From Deinococcus frigens DSM 12807 (GTDB lineage: Bacteria > Deinococcota > Deinococci > Deinococcales > Deinococcaceae), in NCBI RefSeq assembly GCF_000701425.1, contig NZ_JNIW01000020.1:1-63468 (forward strand): 63,468 bases of DNA, given 5' to 3'. A program made the position numbers and the translations under genes. A model generated the notes under the pieces. That model worked only from the letters and a program-made list of their open reading frames with translations. It had not been told where the DNA came from and made no database searches. Positions 42,762-55,302 of the stretch are shown here, in pieces. Numbering within the stretch: position 1 is the stretch's first letter; each line of letters opens with the position of its first letter.

Positions 42762-42978
42762 AGCGGTCTAGCGGTCTAACCACCAAACAATGTCGGCTGG
42801 GACGGGTCCGGCAGTGAGACAGTTGTACTCTGTGGCTTTCCGATCTTTTTCCGATCATGGTCTGATCACGGTGCATATCCGACACTGTTCTCAAGCGTGA
42901 TTCCAGACCACTTCCGGGGGGGAGCCAGGGAATGGAATCGCGCCCCCACAGCCCGAGAAGAACAAAAGGAGGAGAACG

Positions 42979-43272
42979 ATGATGGACACCACGCAGGAGA
43001 ACACCCGCAATCACGCCGGGATGATCCACTCCGGTCATGACATCAGACAACTGGGCCGCGATATCGAATCGCTGCACGCGATGCAACGCGAACTGGCGAA
43101 TTCGGACCGACTGGAAAAGCTGCTGAAGATCATTCCACGGAACGGCTGGACCACGCCCGCCGAATTTTTTCTGGTGAGCGCCCAGATCAGGCACATGGCC
43201 GATGTGGTGCAGGGGCTGGAAAAGGCGCAGGCCGGACTGCTCAGGGGCGCGGATATGGTGGGGCGGCGCTAA
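42979..43272 (+). CDS. Small helical protein of unknown function
   Basis: A 97-residue, mostly alpha-helical protein without a signal peptide. AAAGGAGGAGAAC just before ATG 42979 is a near-ideal ribosome site, so it should be well translated. No motif or family recognised. It stands alone between the alpha-glucosidase and a convergent acetyltransferase. Confidence 0.65.
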   Translation: MMDTTQENTRNHAGMIHSGHDIRQLGRDIESLHAMQRELANSDRLEKLLKIIPRNGWTTPAEFFLVSAQIRHMADVVQGLEKAQAGLLRGADMVGRR

Positions 43273-43343
43273 TTTTCAAACCTCCATTTCACTCAGGGGA
43301 GGTCCGGGCGTGTTGCCTCGGCCTCCCCCTCAAATGTGTGGAG

Positions 43344-43826
43344 TCAGATTGGAAACTGATACAGCGTCACGCCAAAGCCCTTCACGGTGCGCTGCCCGGC
43401 GCTCTGGAAGCCAAAGTCCTCGTAGATGGCGCGCACCTTGGGCCGGGCCGTGGCGGTGTCCAGCCTGAGCCAGGGCCTGCCGCGCTGCGCCGCCTCCCGC
43501 GCAGCTTCATGCAGCAGCAGGGCCGACAATCCCTGACCCCTCGCGTCCGGGTGAACAGCCAGTTTGTGCAGGTACAGCGCCTCGCCCGCAGAATCCTCCG
43601 GCCAGAACAGCGGATCGGTGTCCAGCAGGCACATGCACGCCACGGCCACATCGCCGCGCCAGGCCACGCGCCAGCCGCCTTGAGGGTAATGGCGCGCGAG
43701 GCGTTCGGGGGTCAGGCTGCTTTCAGGCCAGAGCGGCTCACCACGAGATTTGAGGTACAGGGCGGCGGCGATCAGCACTGCGGAGGCGGAGCTGTCGTTG
43801 CCGGAAGTGAGGATCAGCTCGCTCAA
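43344..43826 (-). CDS. GNAT-family acetyltransferase
   Basis: A 160-residue N-acetyltransferase. The acetyl-CoA motif A is LAVHPDARGQGLSALLLHEA, followed by LRLDTATARPKVRAIYEDFGF. The start is taken as TTG 43826, whose end overlaps the TGA stop of the KTSC gene (TTGA), the same junction seen at khpA-rimM. An ATG at 43859 would overlap the upstream gene by 37 bp. Substrate unknown. Confidence 0.83.
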   Translation of the reverse strand: MSELILTSGNDSSASAVLIAAALYLKSRGEPLWPESSLTPERLARHYPQGGWRVAWRGDVAVACMCLLDTDPLFWPEDSAGEALYLHKLAVHPDARGQGLSALLLHEAAREAAQRGRPWLRLDTATARPKVRAIYEDFGFQSAGQRTVKGFGVTLYQFPI

Positions 43827-44053
43827 CGCCGTCCGCGCACCTGATGATACGAATAGCATTCATCGATCTCGTTCCTGAAAAATGATCCCTGGGACGAGGC
43901 CGCCAGAAACCTCGCGTAGACCTCTGGCGGCACGTCGTCATAGTCGTAGCGCTTGCCGCTGTTGAAGAGAATGGTCAGGGTTTTGCTGGCTGGATCGTAG
44001 CCAATGTGGCTCATCATGCTGGAATCCACCGGATGCAGGGTCACGCCGCTCAT
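43823..44053 (-). CDS. KTSC-domain protein
   Basis: A 76-residue protein that is almost entirely a KTSC domain: SSMMSHIGYDPASKTLTILF and YDYDDVPPEVYARFLAA, with SQGSFFRNEI near the end. The family name comes from the Lys-Thr-Ser-Cys signature; here the last part is changed to RNEID. Often linked to lysyl-tRNA synthetase-like or phage proteins, role unknown. Coupled to the downstream acetyltransferase. Confidence 0.8.
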   Translation of the reverse strand: MSGVTLHPVDSSMMSHIGYDPASKTLTILFNSGKRYDYDDVPPEVYARFLAASSQGSFFRNEIDECYSYHQVRGRR

Positions 44054-44062
44054 GGACGCAGT

Positions 44063-44626
44063 TTAGTCGTCCTGAGTCGGGGCGGGTTCAATCCCCGTCG
44101 CCCAGACCTCCTGGCCCCGCAGTTCTAAGCGCACACGCGGCAGCGGGCCATTGGCCTTGCCGAACACCGCATCTCCGGCCTGCAAGGTGTCAAAGACGCT
44201 GTAATGGCAGCGGCAGCCCAGTTGCGGGTGCTGCGCGTCCGGCGGCGGGCGGTAATTGAAGGCGAAGGCCAAGACCTCCGGATCGCGCACCAGATTGACC
44301 GTGCAGCCCAGATGCGTGCAGACGCGCGAGTACGCCACCAGATGCCCGCCAGCCCGCAGTTCCAGTCCGCCTGCCACCGCCTGCGGCACCCGCAACAGCA
44401 CGCAGGGACGGCCCGCGTAGGTGAAGTTCACATCGGCCCACTCGGCTTGCAGCCCGGCAAGGGGCGCGATTCGCTGCGCCGCCGCCGCCTGAAAGTCCGG
44501 CGCACCGGCCCTCTGCTTGCCCAGCGTGACGCGCGTGGCGTACCAGCCCATGTAGCCGAAGGCCCCCGCCGTGGCCGCCACAGGCAGCAGCCACCATTTT
44601 TCGAGGAGGGCGCGGCGGGTGGTCAT
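44063..44626 (-). CDS. Rieske 2Fe-2S protein
   Basis: A 187-residue membrane-anchored Rieske protein. Residues 1-36 hold a Tat-like or anchor N-terminus ([28 protein letters not shown]). The cluster ligands are in CTHLGC and CRCHYSVFD, a small departure from the usual CPCHGSxFD. It would carry electrons in a cytochrome bc-type or related chain. It lies close to the cytochrome c maturation operon on the same strand, but no cytochrome b gene is adjacent. Confidence 0.87.
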   Translation of the reverse strand: MTTRRALLEKWWLLPVAATAGAFGYMGWYATRVTLGKQRAGAPDFQAAAAQRIAPLAGLQAEWADVNFTYAGRPCVLLRVPQAVAGGLELRAGGHLVAYSRVCTHLGCTVNLVRDPEVLAFAFNYRPPPDAQHPQLGCRCHYSVFDTLQAGDAVFGKANGPLPRVRLELRGQEVWATGIEPAPTQDD

Positions 44627-44780
44627 GCCGGGGTGTGGGGGCGGTCAGGGCAACTTGCCTGCTCTGAGGTTTGCCCGGTGGCCCACCCTCCCAGCCTTCC
44701 CCGCAGGGGAGGAGGAACCAAAAGCCTCAGCCCCCTGGACCTTTCAGCCCCTGAACTCTTCTCGTTCCAGGCACCCTGCA

Positions 44781-45824
44781 TCACCCCTCCTGCTGCCATT
44801 GTTCCATCAGGTCCAGCAGCAGCTTCAGCTCAGCGTCGGTCAGGTTGGGGTACGCGGGCATGGCCCCCTTGCCGTTCACGGTGATGCTCCGCAGGGCCGC
44901 GCGGCTCAGGATGGACTCGCGCAAGCTGGGGCCGATGCCGCCGCCGCCCGCCGCACCGTGGCACGAGGCGCAACTCGCGGCGTACAGCTTCAGCGCCGGG
45001 TCACTCTGGTTCAGGCGGGCGCGCAAAGACGTGATCACGTCGTCGGCGTCGCGTCCGGCGGGGTCCAGGGTGCGGTAACGCTCCAGCGCCGCCAGCGCCT
45101 CCTGATCCTGTCCGAAGCGGGACAGCGCAAAGCCCAGCAGCAACTGAGATTCAGGCTCCTCTGGCGCAAGTTGCGCGGCGGTGCGGATCAGCAGACCTGC
45201 GCGCTCGGCGTCCTCAGCGCTGATGGCCTGCCCGATCTGTTCACCGCGCGTCAGGAGCAAAATGCCCAGTCGGCGCAGGGCCTCGGGCTGGCGCGGATCG
45301 GTTTTCAGCGCGTTGCCGTAGGCGCTGACCGCCTGATCGTAGTTGGCCGAATCAAAGGCCGCGCGGCCCCAGGCCAGGTAATCGGCATTCTTCTCGCTGC
45401 GCTGCGCCGTCTGCTTCAGACCGGGAAGTTTGAGAACGGCCTGCACCTTGCTCGCCTCCCCCACGTCCAGCGAGGCCAGTTGCCAGCGCGGAATAAAGGT
45501 CAGCGCGCCCGCCACCGTGAGCAGCGCGGCTGCGCCCACGCCGGTCAGCGCCAGCGTGCGTGAACGACTGGGATTTTTGGCTGTGGAAGCAGGAGGTAGA
45601 CCATCCAAGGCCCGTAACGTCAGCGCGGCGCGGCGTTCCAGACCGGGGCGGCGGCTCTCGTCTTCCAGCGTATTCAGCTCGGCGTACAGGCGGTTCCGCT
45701 CGGCGGTCAACCTCGCACGTTCGGGAGCGTCCGGGTCCTCGGGGGCGGCGCGGCGCAGGGGTTCAAGGACCAGCCACAGCGCCGCCGCACCGATCAGCAC
45801 CAGCAGCAAAAGGCTGAAAATCAC
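44781..45824 (-). CDS. CcmI-like TPR protein fused to cytochrome c
   Basis: A 347-residue protein. Residues 2-20 are a membrane segment, then a CcmI-type charged helical region (about 30-75). A second membrane segment (about 90-112) and TPR-like repeats (about 145-260) follow. The C-terminal residues 278-347 form a class I cytochrome c with CASCHG (285-290) and a likely axial Met in GAMPAYP (322). CcmI normally presents apocytochrome to the heme lyase; having a heme-binding client domain on the same chain is unusual. GTG 45824 overlaps the ccmH stop (GTGA). Confidence 0.85.
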   Translation of the reverse strand: MIFSLLLLVLIGAAALWLVLEPLRRAAPEDPDAPERARLTAERNRLYAELNTLEDESRRPGLERRAALTLRALDGLPPASTAKNPSRSRTLALTGVGAAALLTVAGALTFIPRWQLASLDVGEASKVQAVLKLPGLKQTAQRSEKNADYLAWGRAAFDSANYDQAVSAYGNALKTDPRQPEALRRLGILLLTRGEQIGQAISAEDAERAGLLIRTAAQLAPEEPESQLLLGFALSRFGQDQEALAALERYRTLDPAGRDADDVITSLRARLNQSDPALKLYAASCASCHGAAGGGGIGPSLRESILSRAALRSITVNGKGAMPAYPNLTDAELKLLLDLMEQWQQEG

Positions 45825-46387
45825 GTCCCACCTCCGCCCGTGTCGCGGCGCACCTGATCCAGATACGAGTCGTAGGGTTCGGCATCCTGGGCCGCGTCCG
45901 GGGCTGGGGCTGGCCCCCGGCGGCGCAGAAACGCCCACAGCGCCGCGCCGCCGCCGCCCAGCGCCAGCAGCGGCGCGCCCCACAGCAGCAGGTTACGCCC
46001 GGTCTTGGGCGGGTCCAGCAGCACGAAATTGCCGTAGCGCTGCGAGAAAAAGGTGTAGATCTCCGAGTCGCTGCGCCCGTCCGCGATCTGTTCGCGCACC
46101 GAGGAGCGCATCTTGACGCTGATGTCGCTGCGCGAGTCCGCGATGGATTCGCCGGTGTCGCACAGCGGGCAGCGCAGGTTTCTCTGAATGGCGACGGCGC
46201 GCCCCTCCTGTGCGGGGGGCAGGGTCAGGGGCAGTGTGGCGGGAGCGGTGGCGTGTGCGAGAGACAGGCAGAAGACAGAAGTCAGAAGACAGGAGGCAAG
46301 GTGCTTTCTGCGCTTAGACGGTTTGACCGTGAGCCGGTTAGAGTTCGCCTCCACAGCCGACAACCGACAACCCACACCCCCCCTCAT
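45821..46387 (-). CDS. ccmH: Cytochrome c maturation protein CcmH
   Basis: A 188-residue thiol-disulfide protein that keeps apocytochrome cysteines reduced. The motif LRCPLCDTG (Cys73 and Cys76) fits the LRCxxC pattern. A hydrophobic signal-like segment lies at about 30-47 and a membrane anchor at about 135-155. The ATG at 46387 overlaps the ccmG stop (ATGA) but leaves about 30 residues before the signal segment; a later start is possible. Confidence 0.88.
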   Translation of the reverse strand: MRGGVGCRLSAVEANSNRLTVKPSKRRKHLASCLLTSVFCLSLAHATAPATLPLTLPPAQEGRAVAIQRNLRCPLCDTGESIADSRSDISVKMRSSVREQIADGRSDSEIYTFFSQRYGNFVLLDPPKTGRNLLLWGAPLLALGGGGAALWAFLRRRGPAPAPDAAQDAEPYDSYLDQVRRDTGGGGT

Positions 46388-46962
46388 AGCCCCTTCACAC
46401 CGATTTTTTTTAGGCCCACGTTCAACCGTTCGCGGGTCAGGCCGCCCCGGTCCATGTGCTGCACGATGCCCGCCCTGTCGATAAAGACGGTCTCGGGAAT
46501 GCCAGACACGCCGTAATCGACGCCGGTGTTGATGCCGGGGTCCCGCAGGTTAGGGTAGGCCAGCGCGTACTCCTTGATAAAATCGCGGGCATTCTGCTCC
46601 TTGGTTTCCTGAAACAGAATGCCCAGGATGGCCGCGCCGTTCGCCGTCTGCTGTGCGCCCAGCTCGCGGAATAGGGGGGCCTCCTCACGGCAGGGACCGC
46701 ACCACGACGCCCAGAAATTCAGGACGACGGGGCGGCCTTTCAGGCTTGCCAGGCTGACCGGTACCTCGTCCAGACTGGTCAGGGTAAAAGCGGGCGCGGG
46801 CTTGCCGATCAGCGGGCCGCCCGTGGTGACATTCTTTGCCGGATTGAGCAGCGTGTAGCCCAGCACGCCCACCAGCGCCGCCGCAATCAGTGGAGGCAGG
46901 GCGCGTCGCCAGGTGGGAACGGACTTGGGTTGGGCGGTCTGGGTGGAAGGTGTATCAGTCAT
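46384..46962 (-). CDS. ccmG: Thiol-disulfide oxidoreductase CcmG/ResA
   Basis: A 192-residue thioredoxin-fold protein anchored by an N-terminal membrane segment (about 20-40). Active site WCGPC (Cys88, Cys91) and the cis-Pro in SGIPETVF. It reduces CcmH or apocytochrome cysteines outside the membrane. ATG 46962 is preferred to an in-frame TTG two codons earlier. It follows ccmF by 40 bp. Confidence 0.92.
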   Translation of the reverse strand: MTDTPSTQTAQPKSVPTWRRALPPLIAAALVGVLGYTLLNPAKNVTTGGPLIGKPAPAFTLTSLDEVPVSLASLKGRPVVLNFWASWCGPCREEAPLFRELGAQQTANGAAILGILFQETKEQNARDFIKEYALAYPNLRDPGINTGVDYGVSGIPETVFIDRAGIVQHMDRGGLTRERLNVGLKKIGVKGL

Positions 46963-47002
46963 AGTCAACTCTCAGTGGCGTTTTCCGTCTTCTGCCGCCC
47001 CG

Positions 47003-48982
<1,980 letters not shown>

Positions 48983-49069
48983 GGATGTCCTTTCGGGAAA
49001 ACCGGAAAGTAGAGGTGCGCGGGAGGGAGTGCATGGTGAAAATCTGTCACGCGCTGCCTCCCACCCCTG

Positions 49070-49534
49070 TCATTGCGTCTGCTGAAGCATGTCCTTCAGC
49101 TCCGATTGCGTCTTGGGAACGTTGTATTCCTCGCTGTGCTTGACGATCAGTTCCTGCGCGTGAAAGGTATTGCCCTGAAACTCGCCGCGCACCACGACGC
49201 CCTGGTTTTCCTTGAACAGGTCACTGACCGCCCCGCTGTACTGCACCGGAAAACTGGCCCCGCCGTCCGAGACAACGAACTTTAAATCCAGTGTCTGCGG
49301 GTTGTAATTCACGGCCTTGACCAGTCCGCCGATGCGGATGGGGCGGCCCTCCAGCTCGGCCTTTTGCTGCTGGTATTCGGTGGGCGTCACGAAGTATTCC
49401 AGGCTCTTGTTCAGGTTGCCGAACGCGATAAAGGCGCTCAGGCCGACGAGGGCGACGACCCCCAGAATGACGGGCAGCGGATTGCGGCGGCGCTGGCGGG
49501 CGCGCGGCAGAGGGGCCGGAAGCTGGCCGCTCAC
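49070..49534 (-). CDS. ccmE: Heme chaperone CcmE
   Basis: A 154-residue protein with one N-terminal membrane helix (about 20-38) and an OB-fold domain. The heme-binding signature is VKHSEEYNVP with His133 as the covalent heme ligand and Tyr137, matching the HxxxY type. It carries heme from CcmC to CcmF. The GTG start at 49534 overlaps the ccmD stop (GTGA). Confidence 0.95.
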   Translation of the reverse strand: MSGQLPAPLPRARQRRRNPLPVILGVVALVGLSAFIAFGNLNKSLEYFVTPTEYQQQKAELEGRPIRIGGLVKAVNYNPQTLDLKFVVSDGGASFPVQYSGAVSDLFKENQGVVVRGEFQGNTFHAQELIVKHSEEYNVPKTQSELKDMLQQTQ

Positions 49535-49651
49535 CGTGGGGCCTCGCCGGTCTCATCCTTCACGGCGCGCAGCCGCGCCCACAGCCACACCAGATAGCCC
49601 AGCAGCAGCACAAAGGTCACCGCGTAGACCACGATCACGTAGGCGCTGTAC

Positions 49652-49659
<8 letters not shown>
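49531..49659 (-). CDS. ccmD: Cytochrome c maturation protein CcmD
   Basis: A 42-residue single-pass membrane protein. It opens (M)DKYSAYVIVVYAVTF, continues with a Leu-rich helix and ends with a charged tail DETGEAPR. Size, the early Tyr pair and the place between ccmC and ccmE identify it. CcmD helps release holo-CcmE. It starts at GTG 49659, 8 bp inside ccmC, and its stop overlaps the ccmE start. Confidence 0.88.
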
Positions 49660-50392
<733 letters not shown>

Positions 50393-50600
50393 CTTGCTCC
50401 TAGTTTAAGAGGTTGACTCTGCCTGGGCCTGTCCAGAGGTCACGGTGGTCCCCCATCTGGCCCGTCCCAATGGACACAGAATCGTGCCTGGACCGCCGGG
50501 AGACAAGTGCGAGTGTCCCCCTTTTTGGACGGCACAGAAGGTAAAAAATGCCCTATTCTCCGCAGAATCATCGCCGTTTTTTTTCCTGGAGGTTCGCCCT

Positions 50601-51317
50601 ATGTCCAAGCGTCATGTTCCGCTTTTTCCCGTGTCCGCCCTGGCTCTGGGCCTGATCCTGGCCGCCTGCGCCCCGGCCCAGACTGGCCCCCGGCCCGATC
50701 CCGTCACATTCCGCCCCGCGCCCGGCGAGGTGGCGTCAAAGATCGACGGCGTGGGCGATCTGGGCCGCTGGATGATCACCAAGAATCTGGAAAACGCCAC
50801 CTGGCTCGGCGAGAAGGTGGAAGGCCGAACCCTGCGCGAACCGATCAACGTCGTCCTGATCGACGCCGTCGCCAAAACACCGACGGACGCCACCCGCCGG
50901 ATGCTGGACGCCATGAACCGCGCGGGCTACGGTCCCAAGAACATGCACAGCGACGGCTATTCCGGCTACCTGAACGGTCAGCTCAGGCCCCAGTATCCGC
51001 ACGGCAAGGGGCTGGCCTTTAGCGACGGCCCGTGGTACGGCTCCAACAACCACGGGCGCGTTTTTGGGCCGTTCGAGGTGGGCAGCAGCACGGTCTTCAT
51101 CGCCTCGTTCAGCCGCGAGGATTTCCGCTGGCTGCCCCGGCCCGGCCATTCTTACAGCTCCTTCCAGGTGGCCCGCGAGGACCTGGCCAAGCAGATGGGT
51201 GCGAAAACCGTCTTTAAGCCCCAGGGTTACCTGAATCTGGCTTCGGCCATCGACACGCCGCTGGAAACAACAGGGGACCACGACGGGCGGGCGCTGCTCC
51301 TGGTGGCGCAGGAGTAG
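50601..51317 (+). CDS. Putative lipoprotein of unknown function
   Basis: A 238-residue exported protein. The signal peptide ends in a lipobox, LILAAC, so Cys23 should be lipid-modified. The mature part has PINVVLIDAVAKTPTDATRR and other segments loosely like the C-terminal domain of LssY proteins; I do not claim the match. GGAGG lies 10 nt before ATG 50601. It diverges from the ccm operon. Confidence 0.75.
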   Translation: MSKRHVPLFPVSALALGLILAACAPAQTGPRPDPVTFRPAPGEVASKIDGVGDLGRWMITKNLENATWLGEKVEGRTLREPINVVLIDAVAKTPTDATRRMLDAMNRAGYGPKNMHSDGYSGYLNGQLRPQYPHGKGLAFSDGPWYGSNNHGRVFGPFEVGSSTVFIASFSREDFRWLPRPGHSYSSFQVAREDLAKQMGAKTVFKPQGYLNLASAIDTPLETTGDHDGRALLLVAQE

Positions 51318-51339
51318 AGACGGTTAGACCCTTTGACCT

Positions 51340-52065
51340 TCAGACGCCCGCAGGGCCAGCCAGCGGGTCTGTCACCGCCACCGTCCAGCCGTCCTTGCCC
51401 CCACATTCGCAGCCACCGAGCAGCCCACTGACCCGCTCCACGCGCCCGCAGTTCAGGCAGGCCACGAAACCTTGATGCGGAACATCGGGGTCCAGCACGG
51501 CGGGTTTTTCCAGGTCCCAGGGTGGCACCACGGGCAGGCCGGGCGGCGGGTCCCCGTCATGGCTGAACACGGTCAGATTGCCGTCCTGCTCGAAGTAGGC
51601 GCGGCGGACCTCGCCCAGTTGCGCCGCGCCCTGGGCACGCAGCTTCTCGAACAGGTCCTCGCGGCTGAGGTTGGCAGTCTCCAGCGCCCGCAGGCTGAAC
51701 ACGCCGTCCCGGACAAGCTCGACCGGCTGGCCTTCCATCAGGGTCTCGACGCGCTCCGAGCGGACCACCAGCCAGGACAGGCCCCGTTGCAGGGCCACCA
51801 CCAGCGCCAGGGCCAGCATGGCGTGCAGCAGCGGCACCTCCGGGTAGAACAGCGGGTCGCCCGCCGCCGATCCCAGCGCGATGACAATCGCCAGGTCCAG
51901 GCCGCTGAGCTGTGCCAGACTGCGTTTGCCCGTCACGCGCAGCAGCAGCAGCAACCATAGAAAAATGACCACCGTGCGGAAGACGATTTCCAGCAGAAAC
52001 AGCGGCGGCACGTCGCCCAGCCAGATGCGCTGCCAGTCGAAGGGAACGATGGGCGGGCCGCTCAT
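51340..52065 (-). CDS. DUF421 (YetF-like) membrane protein
   Basis: A 241-residue protein with three N-terminal membrane segments (about 20-100) and the RVTGKRSLAQLSGLDLAIVI motif of DUF421. The YetF beta-rich cytoplasmic domain follows (RRAYFEQDGNLTVF). The C-terminus adds CLNCGR...CECGG, a likely zinc ribbon not usual for the family. Function unknown. Its start is coupled to a small upstream gene (ATGA). Confidence 0.83.
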   Translation of the reverse strand: MSGPPIVPFDWQRIWLGDVPPLFLLEIVFRTVVIFLWLLLLLRVTGKRSLAQLSGLDLAIVIALGSAAGDPLFYPEVPLLHAMLALALVVALQRGLSWLVVRSERVETLMEGQPVELVRDGVFSLRALETANLSREDLFEKLRAQGAAQLGEVRRAYFEQDGNLTVFSHDGDPPPGLPVVPPWDLEKPAVLDPDVPHQGFVACLNCGRVERVSGLLGGCECGGKDGWTVAVTDPLAGPAGV

Positions 52066-52262
52066 AGGCGGTCCCCTGCTCTCGGCGCGTCGCTCAAGCC
52101 CAGGCCCGCCAGCACCCGCTGCCGCTCCCAGCCGATCAATGCGGACAGTTCAAGCAACGCCGCCTCGAACGCCGGGTCATCTGGCAGGCCATCCTCTGCG
52201 GATAGCGCACGAAGCCGCTGCCACAGGGCATTGCGCCGCTCAAGAAATTCGCGGGGGGGCAT
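52062..52262 (-). CDS. Small hypothetical protein, coupled to the YetF-like gene
   Basis: A 66-residue soluble, helical, acidic protein (MPPREFLERRNALWQRLRAL). The stop overlaps the start of the DUF421 gene, which makes it a likely real gene. No motif recognised. Confidence 0.6.
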   Translation of the reverse strand: MPPREFLERRNALWQRLRALSAEDGLPDDPAFEAALLELSALIGWERQRVLAGLGLSDAPRAGDRL

Positions 52263-52379
52263 GTTTCAGAAGTGTAGGCGGCACGGCGACAACCGCTGTT
52301 CAGAGATTCTTGTCCAACCTGGCCCCGGCAGTTTGACAGTGAGGTCTTCAGACGTTTGGACGCCGGCCCCAGGCGGCCC

Positions 52380-53411
52380 TCAGCGATACCGCTCGTTGTC
52401 CCGCAGATGCTCGGCATAGGTGTGGTTGACGTAGATCTTGCCGCCCGCCGCATGCAGGAAATACAGCGCGTCGCGCCCGTCGGCCAGCTTGCGGTTGGCG
52501 TTCAGCACGCTCTGCAAGGCCGACTGGCCGGGGTTGTTGATGGGTCCGGCGGGCAGGCCCATGCGGGTGTAGGTGCTGTACGGGGTGTCCTTTGTAAAAT
52601 CCCCCGCCGAGCGGTCCAGTTCGGGCAGGTCCTTGCCCAATCCGTAGGCCACGGTGGGATCGCTGCCCAGCGCGATGCCGTCCTTGATGCGGTTGAGGAA
52701 CACCCCGGCCACGATGGGCATTTCCAGATCGTTGGCGGCCTCGGCCTGCACCATGCTCGCCAGAACCACCCAGTCGCGCACCGAGAGGTCCAGTGACTTG
52801 GCCTGTGCCACGCGCTCCGGCGTGAATTCATCGTTCATGCGCGAGACCATCGTTTCCACGATCCTGCGCGGCGTTTCCTTGGGCCGGAATTCGTAGGTGG
52901 CCGGGAAAACAAAGCCTTCCAGATTCTTCTGTGTGCTGGCAGCGTATTTGCTCAGGCTGGGGTCTTTCAGGGCGCTCAAAATGGCCGCGCCGTCGAAACC
53001 CGCCTTCTTGAAGATGGCCGGAATGTCCCTGATCCGCTTGCCCTCCGGCACGGTCACATTGACCACCGGGATGCGCGCCGGACCCGCCAGCTTGTCGGCC
53101 ACCCCCTGCACGCTGAGGGTGCCGTCCAGATCATACAGACCTTCCTTGAGGCTGCCCGCCGTGCCGTTCTGGCGCATCACGAAGCGCAGCGCGTCGGCGC
53201 TCTTGACGATTGTGTTGTCCTGCAATTCGCGGGCCACCGCGCCCAGCGTGTCGCCGGGTTTGACCTCCAGCGTGTAGGCCGCGCCCCCGGCAGGCGCACT
53301 CAGGTTGCGGACATACAGGAACGCGCCCAGCGCCGCCAGCAGCAGCAATACCAGCAGGATCAGCAGAACCCTGGCCCATACGGATGATCGGCCTCCGCGC
53401 AGCCGGGTCAC
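52380..53411 (-). CDS. mltG: Endolytic murein transglycosylase MltG
   Basis: A 343-residue YceG-type enzyme. An N-terminal membrane helix (about 14-33), then a LysM-like segment ([18 protein letters not shown]) and the catalytic domain with [17 protein letters not shown], where the Glu in AEAAND fits the catalytic position. The C-terminal [19 protein letters not shown] is typical. It cuts nascent peptidoglycan strands. The GTG start at 53411 overlaps the PfkB-family stop (GTGA). Confidence 0.92.
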   Translation of the reverse strand: MTRLRGGRSSVWARVLLILLVLLLLAALGAFLYVRNLSAPAGGAAYTLEVKPGDTLGAVARELQDNTIVKSADALRFVMRQNGTAGSLKEGLYDLDGTLSVQGVADKLAGPARIPVVNVTVPEGKRIRDIPAIFKKAGFDGAAILSALKDPSLSKYAASTQKNLEGFVFPATYEFRPKETPRRIVETMVSRMNDEFTPERVAQAKSLDLSVRDWVVLASMVQAEAANDLEMPIVAGVFLNRIKDGIALGSDPTVAYGLGKDLPELDRSAGDFTKDTPYSTYTRMGLPAGPINNPGQSALQSVLNANRKLADGRDALYFLHAAGGKIYVNHTYAEHLRDNERYR

Positions 53412-54397
53412 AGGCTCGCCTCGGTCACGGCACTTTCCAGCGGGTGCCGCGCGAGGCGGGCCAGCAGCTCGGCGTCGGCGGGCGGTCTGGCCCCAAAGCG
53501 GGAGACCACCCAGCCGCCCACCTCGACGGCCAGCCGGGCGGCCTTCCGGGCGTCGCGGTGGGTCAGCCAGCCCCCCAGGAACGCGCCGCCAAAGGCGTCC
53601 CCAGCCCCGGTGGCGTCGGTCAGGAGGTCGGGGGTGGCGGCCACCTGCACGCGCGGCTGCTGGGGTCCCTCGATCAGTGCGCCGTCGGCGTCCATCTTCA
53701 GGACCACCAGCGCGTGCGGATAGCGCTCGCGCAGCCAGCTCAGGGCCTGACCGGGGTCCGTGTGGCCGCTCATGGCGCGGGCCTCGTCGTCGTTGGGGAA
53801 CAGCAGGTCAAACGGCACCTCGTCCACGATCTTCAGAAAGTTCTCGCGGCCCATCTGCTGGATCATCTGGAAACTGCCGGGATCCAGGCTCAGGGTGGCG
53901 TTGCCCTCCCCGGTCCGGGCGGACTTGGACAGCAGCGCCGCCGCCAGGGCCGAGGCGCGCGGCGGATCGCGGAACAGGCTCCAGGCGGTCAGGTGCAGGT
54001 GGCCCGCGCCGCGCAGCACCTCCTGCGGCAGTTCGGCGGGCAGCAGCTCCCAGTCCGCACCCTGCCCGGTCAGCATGGCCCGCTGGCCCCGGCGGTCGAT
54101 CAGGGCCAGCACCACCCCGGTGGGATGCTCGGCGCTGAGGATCAGCTCGGTCTGGACGCCCTCGGCCTGAAGCTCGGCGGTGGCCAGTTCGCCGAAGCGG
54201 TCCCGGCCAATCTTGCCCACGAAGGTGGCGGGAAAGCCGCACCGCCGCGCCCACACCGCCAGGTTGGCCGCGCTGCCGCCGCCCGAAAGTTCCAGCCGCC
54301 CGGTCGTGTCGCCGCCCGAAAGCAGCATGGTGTCGGGTTTGGCCAGCACGTCCCAGTTCAAGTCGCCCAGCGACACCAGGGGTTTGCGTTCATTCAT
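53408..54397 (-). CDS. PfkB-family carbohydrate/nucleoside kinase
   Basis: A 329-residue ribokinase-type sugar kinase. The N-terminal signature is [19 protein letters not shown]; the C-terminal signature with catalytic Asp is [19 protein letters not shown]. The specific substrate is not clear (ribose, fructose, KDG and adenosine are all possible). It is coupled to mltG. Confidence 0.9.
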   Translation of the reverse strand: MNERKPLVSLGDLNWDVLAKPDTMLLSGGDTTGRLELSGGGSAANLAVWARRCGFPATFVGKIGRDRFGELATAELQAEGVQTELILSAEHPTGVVLALIDRRGQRAMLTGQGADWELLPAELPQEVLRGAGHLHLTAWSLFRDPPRASALAAALLSKSARTGEGNATLSLDPGSFQMIQQMGRENFLKIVDEVPFDLLFPNDDEARAMSGHTDPGQALSWLRERYPHALVVLKMDADGALIEGPQQPRVQVAATPDLLTDATGAGDAFGGAFLGGWLTHRDARKAARLAVEVGGWVVSRFGARPPADAELLARLARHPLESAVTEASL

Positions 54398-54699
54398 GAC
54401 TGCGGCGCAGCATAGCGCGCGCGGATGAGGCGGGGCAGGGTTCGCGGGCAGCAGGGATGGGGAGGCCGAGGAAACAGCTCTCGCTCACTGCGGGGGCAGT
54501 TGAAAGGAAGCGCTGGCATCTTGCTGAGCTTCTGGTCTGCCCGGTGGCCCCTCACCTTCTGCCGCTGCGCTCCGCTTCTGCTCAGCTTTGCAAGTTCCTC
54601 CCTCTTCCGCTTGCGTACCGGGAGGCCAAGGCAGCTCAGAGAGTGCGCCACCAGGGCAACCCCCGGTGACACATTTCTCAGGCGCTGTAACTCTTCCGC
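54398..54699. other. 302-bp gap between kinase and bioY
   Basis: No gene is evident. It contains TGCCCGGTGGCCC (54538-54550), a phrase also present near 44668 upstream of the Rieske gene. That may be a small intergenic repeat, but two short matches are weak evidence. Confidence 0.35.
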
Positions 54700-55278
54700 C
54701 TAACGCCGTCCCACCACGGCCCACGCCCCCGGCAGCAGCAGCGCGGCCAGCCCCAGCTTCAGCGCGTCGCCGGTCAGGAAGGGCAGCAGGCCCGCGCTGA
54801 GCAGCGGCTGGCCGCTCAGGCCCGTGACCAGACCCAGCCACAGCAGGCCCAGCGCGTAGATCACGGCGCTGCCCGCCAGCATTGCCAGCACGGTGCCGAG
54901 GGGACGGCGGTCCAGCGCGAAGCGTTCCACCAGAAAGCCCACCAGCGCGGCGGCGAAGGGAAAGGCCAGCAGAAAGCCACCGGTGGGTCCGGCAAATTTG
55001 GCCACGCTGCCGACACCGCCCGCGAACACCGGCAGGCCCACCGCGCCCACCGCCAGATACAGCGCCAGTGCGGCGAACGCCCGCTTCCAGCCCAGCGCCG
55101 CGCCGACGAGCAGCACGCCCAGGGTTTGCAGGGTGACCGGAACGGGCCTCAGGGGCAGTTCGGCCTGGGCCAGCAGCGCGATCAGGGCCGCGCCGCCCGC
55201 AATAAGCAGCAGGTCACGGCTCAGGCTGGGGGCGGGGACCAGGGTACGGGCGAGGGTGGGGTGGGTGAGCTGGGTCAT
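54700..55278 (-). CDS. bioY: Biotin transporter substrate-binding subunit BioY
   Basis: A 192-residue membrane protein with six segments, the S component of an ECF-type biotin importer. Typical parts: VTLQTLGVLLVGAALGWKRA, YLAVGAVGLPVFAGG and GPTGGFLLAFPFAAALVGF. ATG 55278 has AAGGAGAACC just upstream. The ECF ATPase and T component are not in the window. It lies downstream of birA, the biotin ligase/regulator. Confidence 0.93.
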   Translation of the reverse strand: MTQLTHPTLARTLVPAPSLSRDLLLIAGGAALIALLAQAELPLRPVPVTLQTLGVLLVGAALGWKRAFAALALYLAVGAVGLPVFAGGVGSVAKFAGPTGGFLLAFPFAAALVGFLVERFALDRRPLGTVLAMLAGSAVIYALGLLWLGLVTGLSGQPLLSAGLLPFLTGDALKLGLAALLLPGAWAVVGRR

Positions 55279-55302
55279 GGGGTTCTCCTTGAAAGGGGCT
55301 TG

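Noticed and set aside
44668..44690. Shared phrase TGCCCGGTGGCCC near 44668 and 54538 as a repeat family
   Set aside because: Only about 13-17 bases match and neither site has boundaries; not enough for a repeat call.
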